Shown one piece after another: positions 1-6,476 of a DNA stretch of 41,472 bases; within the stretch, counting starts at the first letter, position 1; every line of letters begins with the position of its first letter. Source of the DNA: an uncultured Bacteroidales bacterium (GTDB taxonomy: Bacteria > Bacteroidota > Bacteroidia > Bacteroidales > Porphyromonadaceae). The position numbers and the translations under genes were made by a program. The notes beneath the pieces are model-generated. The model saw only the letters and a list, made by a program, of their open reading frames with translations, was not told the DNA's origin and did no database searches. The stretch is taken from the NCBI GenBank assembly GCA_902489445.1, contig CABTZX010000014.1, forward strand, positions 1 through 41,472, read 5' to 3'.

Positions 1-4
1 AACG

Positions 5-103
5 GTTTCAACTCACGCTCCCCGAGCGGGGAGCGACACAATCGAATATCTTTGAGCCGACGTATGGTGTGTTTCAACTCACGCTCCCCGAGCGGGGAGC
101 GAC
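5..103 (-). CRISPR. Leader-proximal end of a type I-C CRISPR array (two repeats, one full spacer)
   Basis: Two identical 33-base repeats lie at 5-37 and 71-103 and flank one 33-base spacer (38-70). Each repeat contains an 8-bp stem, CGCTCCCC paired with GGGGAGCG, around a GAGC loop. Read on the minus strand the repeat begins GTCGCTCCCC and ends GTTGAAAC, the form usual for type I-C, so transcription runs toward base 1. The repeat at 71-103 is therefore the leader-proximal one and the spacer at 38-70 is the newest visible acquisition. The array continues beyond the left edge; bases 1-4 belong to the next spacer. Confidence 0.95.
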
Positions 104-111
104 TTACTCCG

Positions 112-142
112 CAAAGGTACCTTTATTTATCAATACTTCAAA
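112..142 (-). promoter_or_regulatory. Promoter of the CRISPR array, inside the leader
   Basis: On the minus strand a -33 box TTTG (139-142) is followed after exactly 19 bases by a -7 box TACCTTTG (112-119), a perfect match to the Bacteroidota housekeeping promoter. The -7 box ends eight bases before the first repeat (103), so the predicted transcript starts at or within a few bases of the repeat. Confidence 0.75.
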
Positions 143-529
143 GGGCATTTCGCGAACCGTAATTCGGGAAAGCTTTTTGCACCGGTGAATAGAGGCCTTC
201 AGGCTTATAACCGTTATTAGGTCTACTCCGCGAATCTTTCGCCGATTCAATGCACGCATCAGGTTCGCAAGTAGCGCTTCGTGCTCATAGGGCCACACCC
301 TATTACACAAAGTACTTCCGTGCTTTTGCTATGGTTATGCACAAAGATATATTTTACCCACCATATTAGTTCGTAGAAATCACCCCAAAAAGAGCCTCCT
401 GCTCGCGGAATTCCCCTTGCCTATTTCAATATGTCAAAGAACGCTGCTCCCATAGTATGGCATTTGGTAACGCTGTAGAAAGCACGCTTGCTTCGCCCGG
501 GCTACCGCCTATTCCTATAAAGAACGCTG

Positions 530-558
530 CAAAGGTACAACATGCCACATACCCCAAT
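530..558 (-). promoter_or_regulatory. Second promoter candidate upstream of the CRISPR leader
   Basis: On the minus strand ATTG (555-558), 17 bases, then TACCTTTG (530-537). The -7 box is perfect; the -33 box is partial and the spacing slightly short. A transcript would begin near base 523 and run about 420 bases through the leader into the array. Confidence 0.45.
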
Positions 559-560
559 TG

Positions 561-640
561 TATTAAACTGTATCAAAGTGTATCCTAACGTATCAAAGTG
601 TATCGAAACGTATTAAAGTGTATCCTAACATATCGTACCA
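561..640. repeat. Eight tandem 10-base units
   Basis: Eight consecutive units, each exactly 10 bases and starting with TAT, occupy 561-640. Examples are TATTAAACTG, TATCAAAGTG (twice), TATCCTAACG, TATCGAAACG and TATTAAAGTG. The register never slips, so equivalent bases recur about once per helical turn. The block lies between cas2 and the CRISPR leader. Confidence 0.85.
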
Positions 641-664
641 CATGTCTTTTTTGACGTTTTGGCC

Positions 665-955
665 TTAAACGAGCAGTTCGCCTTCGATATCGAACGATTT
701 ATCCACTCCAAGGGTATCCATATGAGAATGGTAGTTCTTTCCTAATTGATAGATGCGTATACTATCCACCGAAGCATCAATTACTGCATCTATATCCGCG
801 CGCAACTGCAAAAGTTCGGCATAACTGAGGCTACACTCAAATACGGAGTTCTGCACACGTTGCCCTTTATTTTGACACAAACGTGCCACTTTGCGCAACC
901 GTTTAGCTCCTGAGGCATCGGATGTTTGCACATCGTAAGTTATCAGTACGTACAT
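665..955 (-). CDS. cas2: CRISPR-associated protein Cas2 (type I-C)
   Basis: A 96-residue protein beginning MYVLITYDVQTSDASG, the usual Cas2 N-terminus, with the conserved acidic residue of the first beta strand (YDV). It continues with RLRKVARLCQNKGQRVQNSVFEC, the typical ferredoxin-fold pattern. With Cas1 it forms the integrase that inserts new spacers at the leader end of the array. The open frame extends upstream into cas1, but the family start is the ATG at 953-955, which leaves a two-base gap after the cas1 stop. It is the last cas gene before the leader and array. Confidence 0.95.
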   Translation of the reverse strand: MYVLITYDVQTSDASGAKRLRKVARLCQNKGQRVQNSVFECSLSYAELLQLRADIDAVIDASVDSIRIYQLGKNYHSHMDTLGVDKSFDIEGELLV

Positions 956-957
956 AG

Positions 958-1986
958 TCAAGTCATTAAAAAGGGCGGATATCCATCCAAATCCCCACGA
1001 ACAAAGCGCGCAAACAGTTGTGCCTGAACGTAGGGAAGCAAGCCCAGTTCCATTTTCTCCCGTGTAAAGGGGTGTGTTATAACTTCTCGTTTGCGTTTTT
1101 GCCATAACCCGATAAGTGTCTTACGGACAGGCTCTTTGAGCATTACGCTCTGTTCAGCCTGTTCAATAAAATCACTTGGAGCAATCTGACGGCGATTTAC
1201 CAACGTAAGTACAAAGCGATCAACCACATAGGCTCGTAATTCCTCCATCAGATCAAGGGCAAGGCTATGCCGCCCCGGGCGATCGGCATGCAAAAAACCT
1301 ACATAAGGGTCCAAACCCACTGCTTCCAAGGCACTACGCACTTCATGCGAAAGCAACGAATAGAAGAACGAAAGTAACGCATTGATAGGATCTGTTGGCG
1401 GATGCTTTACTCTTGAAACGAAAACAAAGCTGTCGTTTAACAAAAGCGTATGGAACAGCCCAAAATAAATTCGTGCCGAATCGCCTTCAATACCACGCAC
1501 TTCGTCGCAACTACTCACTGCGGAGAGCTTTTTCGTTACGGCACTGAGCGTATCAATGGCATCCACAAAAGTGGAGTGGATTGGCTCCTGTTGCGGATAA
1601 TCGCGCAAAAAACGCTGCAAAACGGCTCGTTGGTTGTGCACTTTGGCAGCTACGCAGCAAGCGGCAATTTCCTTGCTCTGTAGCGGGTTATCCGCCATTC
1701 GGTATTGCGCGCGGCGTAATAATACGTTGCCCTTTATCGGGCCGTAAAAGCTTCCTACGAATTTACCGGAAGGAGTCATGTAGCTAATCTTTACGCCATA
1801 TTGGGCGCAAAGCATAACCACGCCGCAGGAAGCGCCTGAATAGGTGAATGTTACGATACCTTCAAGGTTATGTATCGGGCAACGAAACCGCTCTTCGCCG
1901 TCCACCTCTACCACCACATTTTCCCCATCTTTGCGCAGATAACTTTCGGGGGTAAGCACATAAAGCGTATTGAGTAACTTTCTCAC
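958..1986 (-). CDS. cas1: CRISPR-associated endonuclease/integrase Cas1 (type I-C)
   Basis: 342 residues, the normal Cas1 size. The metal-binding residues are visible: Glu167 in RGIEGDSARIYFG, His233 in GFLHADRPGRHSLALDLME, and the acidic Asp245/Glu248. The N-terminal half is the beta-rich domain and the C-terminal half the helical catalytic domain. It cuts and joins protospacer DNA into the array as part of the Cas1-Cas2 complex, probably with Cas4 trimming the ends. The start is GTG at 1984-1986, one base after the cas4 stop, and the stop is two bases before cas2, so the three adaptation genes are one translational unit. Confidence 0.96.
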   Translation of the reverse strand: MRKLLNTLYVLTPESYLRKDGENVVVEVDGEERFRCPIHNLEGIVTFTYSGASCGVVMLCAQYGVKISYMTPSGKFVGSFYGPIKGNVLLRRAQYRMADNPLQSKEIAACCVAAKVHNQRAVLQRFLRDYPQQEPIHSTFVDAIDTLSAVTKKLSAVSSCDEVRGIEGDSARIYFGLFHTLLLNDSFVFVSRVKHPPTDPINALLSFFYSLLSHEVRSALEAVGLDPYVGFLHADRPGRHSLALDLMEELRAYVVDRFVLTLVNRRQIAPSDFIEQAEQSVMLKEPVRKTLIGLWQKRKREVITHPFTREKMELGLLPYVQAQLFARFVRGDLDGYPPFLMT

Positions 1987-1987
1987 T

Positions 1988-2671
1988 TCAATCGAATAAC
2001 TTATTCGTTAGTAGATAGTTCCGTACCGACTTTGTGCCCACAATAGCGGGCATACATTGATCCTTTAGAGAACAGGAGCGACAAGCCGGTTTTTTCACCG
2101 GCATAATGGGCTCAAAAGAGGTAAAGGCTTTGTGCATCTGCTTGGCTATGCACCGTGTTTCGTTTCGCAACCGTTCGTCAATTTGAACGGTGAGCCGGTG
2201 CCTTGTTTCGCCGTAAAAGAGATAACCTACGGGAACAGAGGTGTGCCACATCTCCTCAAGCGACATGGCCTGAGCAGCCAACTGCACCGCATCGCAATCA
2301 TCTTGCTTCGGTTTCCCGTGCTTGTACTCAATGGGAACCGCCTTCATTAGCGTGCGGTAATGCGGATAGTAGAATGCGCCCTCCGTCCCCTCGGCAACGG
2401 CATGCAGCTCCACCACATCCGCCACGCCGTAGAGCCCCAGCAGCGTAGAACGAATGGGTAATGCGTTGAGGCGGACAATTCCGTTGCGCGCTATGGGATA
2501 GCCTCGTTCGTCCGCGCGTTGATGCATAATAGATCCGGCCACGGTAAGGTGATTTTCAACCCAAATCTGCTCTACGTAAATCAGATACCACTGGCGGGGG
2601 CAGAAGAGAAAGTGCTGAATGCCGGAGAGCATCAACGCATCTTCGTTCTTATCGCACTTTGTCACTTCCAT
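1988..2671 (-). CDS. cas4: CRISPR-associated exonuclease Cas4 (type I-C)
   Basis: 227 residues with a RecB-type nuclease core: His50, Asp85 in GVADVVE, and Glu115/Lys117 in PIEYKHGK. Four cysteines fit the iron-sulphur cluster: Cys24 in FCPRQW and Cys197, Cys200 and Cys206 near the C-terminus. In type I-C systems Cas4 works with Cas1-Cas2 to select PAM-flanked protospacers and trim them. It heads the cas4-cas1-cas2 block. A 317-base gap holding a 22-base repeat array separates it from cas7, whereas the other cas genes are nearly contiguous, so the adaptation genes may be expressed partly independently. Confidence 0.95.
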   Translation of the reverse strand: MEVTKCDKNEDALMLSGIQHFLFCPRQWYLIYVEQIWVENHLTVAGSIMHQRADERGYPIARNGIVRLNALPIRSTLLGLYGVADVVELHAVAEGTEGAFYYPHYRTLMKAVPIEYKHGKPKQDDCDAVQLAAQAMSLEEMWHTSVPVGYLFYGETRHRLTVQIDERLRNETRCIAKQMHKAFTSFEPIMPVKKPACRSCSLKDQCMPAIVGTKSVRNYLLTNKLFD

Positions 2672-2712
2672 ACCTCACTACAGGCGGATTTATACCCCTA
2701 TACCCTTTCGCT

Positions 2713-2808
2713 CCCAAAAGGTATATACCTCTTGAGCAATAGGTATATACCTCTCGTTTGAAAGGTATATAACTTCCGAAGGAGACTTATATACCTTTTG
2801 CGGACGAG
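2713..2808. repeat. 22-base-spaced repeat array A, inside the cas operon
   Basis: Four TATATA cores lie in units starting at 2720, 2742, 2764 and 2786, exactly 22 bases apart. Units 1 and 2 are symmetric (GGTATATACC; unit 2 is AGGTATATACCT). Unit 3 has the plus-type arm (AAAGGTATATAAC). Unit 4 is inverted (CTTATATACCTTTT). The core register is kept although the arms change orientation. The remaining gap (2672-2988) shows no gene and no clear promoter. Confidence 0.85.
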
Positions 2809-2988
2809 CTTTATTCCTAACAAACGAACCATCTGCTACGCCGACTTTAAGACGACGTACAGACGGCTCATATCCAAGCGTAAGTAAACTCTTTCCCCAC
2901 ATTGCCACGGATCGTTCGCGCCGAATAGTTCGGACGGATTGAACGCTCTCACCGGAAAGACGTTCTCTGTTTTTGCTTTATCGGAAGG

Positions 2989-3861
2989 TTACATTATGAT
3001 GGGCTCTATATTTTCGTCTAAGCCTTCTTCGTTGATCGTTACCTCATAATCCTCAAAGGAACGGGCACAAGCAACATCCGCTTTGCGCACAACGGAGACC
3101 CGTTCAAAAAGCTCGTGTGCAGGCACATTCCCCAACTTACAGCTATGTTTGAAAATAATCAGCTTTTGCAGCGACATTAATCCACGTGCGGCAGAATGAT
3201 CCACATCAAACATTCCTTTGAGTGCCTTCCAGAAAAGCTTCAAATCCTCCTCGGTAAATCCGGTGTCCTCCGCAAAATGAGGCGTAACGAACCCATACAT
3301 TTTGTACAATCCGTAAGGCACAGTGGCTTTGCGTCCCATAGTACGATTACCGCCTTTGTCATCAGCTTCTTCATTGCTTTTGGCCTCTTTTTCGTCGGTG
3401 GCAGCCATACGAGTTACGGTATGTTCGTGCGGGAATATCGGATCGATGGAACGCCCGAAAGTGAATTGGATAGGACCGCGTACCTGACCGGCATTGTTTC
3501 CGGTAGATAAAACAGCCCCAAACGCTCTGATATCGTAGAATCGTTGGCACATCAGTGCGCGAGCCTTGTTCCGATCGGTGCTGTTCTTTGTTTTGGCATC
3601 CTGACCGGTAGCTTCCTTAACGGCATCGTTGATGGCATCGTTGAGAATAGCATTTTCTTTAACAAAGATATCCGCCTTTTGCGTCATCAGCACGTAATTG
3701 CGCACTTTGCGCTTGATGCATACGTCCGTTACCAGCCCCTGACCCGTTTCGGGGTCTACACGGGGAAGATTGCCTCCGTCGGGATCTCCATTGGGATTGC
3801 CGTCCTTAACGTCAAAGAGAAGTACAAAGTCGTACCGGTTTTTAACTATGTTATTATCCAT
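2989..3861 (-). CDS. cas7: Cascade backbone protein Cas7 (Csd2, type I-C)
   Basis: 290 residues starting MDNNIVKNRYDFVLLFDVKDGNPNGDPDGGN, the signature opening of Csd2/Cas7c. A typical internal segment, FYDIRAFGAVLS, is also present. Several copies coat the crRNA spacer in the type I-C effector complex. It follows cas8c after 12 bases and ends the interference half of the operon; the repeat array and cas4 come next. Length and motifs are normal for the family. Confidence 0.96.
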   Translation of the reverse strand: MDNNIVKNRYDFVLLFDVKDGNPNGDPDGGNLPRVDPETGQGLVTDVCIKRKVRNYVLMTQKADIFVKENAILNDAINDAVKEATGQDAKTKNSTDRNKARALMCQRFYDIRAFGAVLSTGNNAGQVRGPIQFTFGRSIDPIFPHEHTVTRMAATDEKEAKSNEEADDKGGNRTMGRKATVPYGLYKMYGFVTPHFAEDTGFTEEDLKLFWKALKGMFDVDHSAARGLMSLQKLIIFKHSCKLGNVPAHELFERVSVVRKADVACARSFEDYEVTINEEGLDENIEPIIM

Positions 3862-3873
3862 AAAGCTATATAA

Positions 3874-4293
3874 TTAAAATAGTTCTTTTTCTGTTGATTC
3901 GTTCTGTTTATCATCGGTTTCGTCCGCTTTCTGCTCCCGAAAAGCCTTTTGATGGTAATAGCCCACAGCAAAGATACTTTGTTCGTCTAACGAAAATACC
4001 GCCGGAAATACGGGCACATTTGCTTCGTACAGCGCAAAAAGTTCTTCCAATTGTTTTTCGAAATGGATAGCCAATCCGGGTTTATCCTTGCGCAGCTTTG
4101 CCAAATGATGGTTGGATAACGCAATGAGCCTACCCATAACCGTATTGGGGCGTGTAGAGGCACTTCCGTAGAAGCGATCCCGAATAGTAGCATTTACCCC
4201 TTTGCCGAGCGATGCGCTTTGAATCTGCTCCAATACGGCAAAGAGACGCCCTGTTACATAGGCGCTATTGGTGTTTTCCTTGTCTAATGCCAT
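3874..4293 (-). CDS. cas11c: Probable internally initiated small subunit Cas11c within cas8c
   Basis: Type I-C systems make Cas11 from an internal start near the 3' end of cas8c. Here an in-frame ATG at 4291-4293, preceded by the A-rich context CTCAAAATG, would give a 139-residue protein (MALDKENTNSAYVTGRLFAV...) covering the helical C-terminal domain. Two Cas11 copies normally bridge Cas8 and the Cas7 filament. The start is inferred from family knowledge plus the favourable context; no separate reading frame is needed. Confidence 0.55.
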   Translation of the reverse strand: MALDKENTNSAYVTGRLFAVLEQIQSASLGKGVNATIRDRFYGSASTRPNTVMGRLIALSNHHLAKLRKDKPGLAIHFEKQLEELFALYEANVPVFPAVFSLDEQSIFAVGYYHQKAFREQKADETDDKQNESTEKELF

Positions 4294-5748
4294 TTTGAGT
4301 TCTGTAATGTGATTATTGTTTGCTTTTCTTATTTTGCGATTTATACAAGCTTTGAGGATGGCGGCACGTAGCTCCGTAATGGTGTGCTCAGCAGTGATTC
4401 TGTTGATACAAGCTTGCTGGAGCGTTAAGGGATAGGGCATTCCGGTTAGAATACTCTCCACAATGCCTTGGATCAAATTAGCCTCAAAATTCCCTGACTT
4501 AGTTGGAGTGGAGACGGTTTTCACTATACCATAAAGGGAACGTAAGGGAGGATTTTCCTCACTTCCCACATTTTCCCAATTTACGATATTCATATCGACA
4601 AGATGTTGGTACGTATTGTCAAAGATCTCCGCAATGGTACCTTGTTGCCAATACTTTATGGCAATACGTCCTCCGGCAGTAATACCTAAAACGTAGAAAT
4701 GCCGTGTATCATCGTTATGAAGGGCTTTGCCGCGATCGCCACGTATAGTTTTAAATTGTTCCAGTACCTTAAAGTTATCTTGTAACGGATTGGGTGCTTT
4801 TGCTTTTTTATTTCTTCTCCGTTTTCTCGGTTCATCCCCTTCTGTTTCAGATGGTTCCTCAACATCCTCATCCTTATTGTTCATTCCAAAGGTCACAGTT
4901 CGGAATGTACTGTTAATCTCATCATTAGCTACGTCAGAATTCCAAAACACATAGCTGATATCGCCGAGAAAGTAATGTGTATTCTCGTTTTTCAAGAGAT
5001 TATTAAGTGCCGTTGTATGAGCAAACGAAGCATATTTGGATATAGGAGCATTTTCTCCCTGTTTTTTACCGTAGGATAGATAGGCAGCATCGTTAAAGCT
5101 GGCAATAGTAGCTCCTGACTGGGAACCGGGAGCTAAGATTCGGGCATGAAAAGCTGCCAAAGGCTTCTTTTCTCCGGTAATTAGGCATATACCGTTCTTT
5201 TCCTCCGATTCATTGCTCTGAGTAGCGTAGTGATACGCATCGCTCTGTGTAGCAACTAATTCCGTATCACCCTGCAGTTGGAAGGTAATCCAATCCTCCG
5301 ATGAAATTTGATCTGTATGAGCATCCTCCGGTAAGGCTACTACTGTTCCACAATATTTTTGGTAAAAATTGCAGACCGCTTTAAAGCTTTTGTTTTGAGG
5401 ATAAAGCTCTGATATATTGTTCATTAGAGCCTTAAAGGATTCAAGCCGATCCATACAAGGAGATATGCCCTCAGCCCCCTCTTCAAAACCTAAGATATAC
5501 TTGCGATTATCCCAAAAAGGTTGTGCGGGTGGACATATGCCACTACGCTTTTTCCCGGCACAAACGAGAAAGTTCTGTCCTTTACTCTTTTTATCATTAT
5601 AGTCTTTACGATCCTCTATTCGTACAAAAGAACCGTCTTCCTTAATGACAATTATCCAGCGAATGGGCTTTTCTTCCAATCCGGGCGCAGCTATACGCTC
5701 GGCCTTGAGCATAGCTTCGTAATATTGGTATAATGCCTGTAAGATCAT
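3874..5748 (-). CDS. cas8c: Large subunit Cas8c (Csd1, type I-C)
   Basis: 624 residues, normal for Csd1, opening MILQALYQYYEAML and containing the usual Csd1 landmarks CLITGEKKPLAAFHA and FYGSASTRPNTVMGRL. It recognises the PAM and holds the non-target strand in the type I-C Cascade. Its start overlaps the cas5c stop by four bases (ATGA), which indicates translational coupling. A lysine/arginine- and acid-rich loop near residues 290-320 is lineage variable. The C-terminal part is also the likely source of a separate small subunit (see the internal start at 4293). Confidence 0.95.
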   Translation of the reverse strand: MILQALYQYYEAMLKAERIAAPGLEEKPIRWIIVIKEDGSFVRIEDRKDYNDKKSKGQNFLVCAGKKRSGICPPAQPFWDNRKYILGFEEGAEGISPCMDRLESFKALMNNISELYPQNKSFKAVCNFYQKYCGTVVALPEDAHTDQISSEDWITFQLQGDTELVATQSDAYHYATQSNESEEKNGICLITGEKKPLAAFHARILAPGSQSGATIASFNDAAYLSYGKKQGENAPISKYASFAHTTALNNLLKNENTHYFLGDISYVFWNSDVANDEINSTFRTVTFGMNNKDEDVEEPSETEGDEPRKRRRNKKAKAPNPLQDNFKVLEQFKTIRGDRGKALHNDDTRHFYVLGITAGGRIAIKYWQQGTIAEIFDNTYQHLVDMNIVNWENVGSEENPPLRSLYGIVKTVSTPTKSGNFEANLIQGIVESILTGMPYPLTLQQACINRITAEHTITELRAAILKACINRKIRKANNNHITELKMALDKENTNSAYVTGRLFAVLEQIQSASLGKGVNATIRDRFYGSASTRPNTVMGRLIALSNHHLAKLRKDKPGLAIHFEKQLEELFALYEANVPVFPAVFSLDEQSIFAVGYYHQKAFREQKADETDDKQNESTEKELF

Positions 5749-6476
5749 CTCAGTATTTCGTTACTATCCCGTGGAGGAACCATGATTACACCGTTTACCA
5801 TCTCCGGATGGTAAAACATTGCAGGAGGACACTTCTCATCCTCTTCAAAATCCATATCGTAAAGCATTATGCTTAAGTCTCTGCTTTCTTGTATAGGCTT
5901 CGGCTCCAAGGGAACTTTCGGATTATGCAAATCGACATATTCAAAGGAACAAGCAAACTCACGGCACCCTAAGTAAGGCATCGTAAAGCACTGCCCCTTA
6001 TTAGCTCTTCGCTCAAATATTTCCTGGTACTTTGCGGGACTCTCTGCTGCCCTTTTGTCATCGGTATATTTCTCCAAGTAGTATTTTTGGCACTCAAGCG
6101 AGCGATTCTTTAGCGGAATGTAAATCATCTTTGCGTAAATGCGATAGTCTACATTCCTCAAAATATAAGAAGCGCGTTGCCGCCGATCCGCTGTTATGTC
6201 TATTCCTTTGCTGCCTTTGCCCATAATGGAAGCCACCTCGTTACGCTTAATGGCAAACCGCTTAATGGGGGCAAGTACCTCTATTTTAGTTACTTCCCAT
6301 CGTATGGCAGGTTTCCAAAAAATAGCCTGAAAGATTGCTCGCGCCGCTGAAGGCGTAATCACATCATAGCTAACCCGTTCCACCTTCATTTCGGGCCGTG
6401 TGAAGCAGGCAAAAGGCCCCCACACATGCAGGCAATATTCTTTATCCGTGTAAATCTTTTTATTGCTCTCTTCCAT
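5745..6476 (-). CDS. cas5c: Cas5c, crRNA-processing endoribonuclease (type I-C)
   Basis: 243 residues with the Cas5c opening YCLHVWGPFACFTRPEMKVERVSYDVITPSAARAIFQAIFWKPAIRW, normal in length. In type I-C systems Cas5c replaces Cas6: it cuts the pre-crRNA at the base of the repeat hairpin and stays bound to the 5' handle in Cascade. No cas6 gene occurs in this locus, which agrees. Its start overlaps the cas3 stop by 17 bases and its stop overlaps the cas8c start by four. I did not try to assign the catalytic residues exactly. Confidence 0.95.
   Translation of the reverse strand: MEESNKKIYTDKEYCLHVWGPFACFTRPEMKVERVSYDVITPSAARAIFQAIFWKPAIRWEVTKIEVLAPIKRFAIKRNEVASIMGKGSKGIDITADRRQRASYILRNVDYRIYAKMIYIPLKNRSLECQKYYLEKYTDDKRAAESPAKYQEIFERRANKGQCFTMPYLGCREFACSFEYVDLHNPKVPLEPKPIQESRDLSIMLYDMDFEEDEKCPPAMFYHPEMVNGVIMVPPRDSNEILR

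Larger units (their letters stand above)
104..664. other. CRISPR leader and intergenic region between the array and cas2
   Basis: These 561 bases hold no convincing gene. Read on the minus strand from cas2 toward the array they contain, in order, a block of eight 10-base direct repeats (561-640), a promoter-like ATTG/TACCTTTG pair (530-558), two copies of GCAGCGTTCTTT (519-530 and 436-447), and the array promoter (112-142). The second GCAGCGTTCTTT copy extends into GTTCTTTGACATATTG (427-442). A 68-codon minus-strand reading frame at 104-310 starts with TTG, contains the array promoter and stops exactly at the repeat; I regard it as chance. Confidence 0.6.

Noticed and set aside
38..70. Self-targeting or recognisable origin of the visible spacer
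   Set aside because: By eye I found no matching protospacer in this window; a database search would be needed to name a target.
104..310. 68-codon minus-strand reading frame in the CRISPR leader
   Set aside because: It starts with TTG, contains the array promoter and ends at the repeat; no family resemblance and no upstream signals.
665..1105. 146-residue version of Cas2 extending into cas1
   Set aside because: The first 50 residues lie in another frame of cas1 and the family begins MYVLITYDV at 955.
2690..2908. 72-codon minus-strand frame between cas7 and cas4
   Set aside because: It is made largely of the 22-base-spaced repeats; the tyrosine/isoleucine pattern (VIYLSNERYIPIAQEVYTF) is the translation of the repeat, not a protein family.
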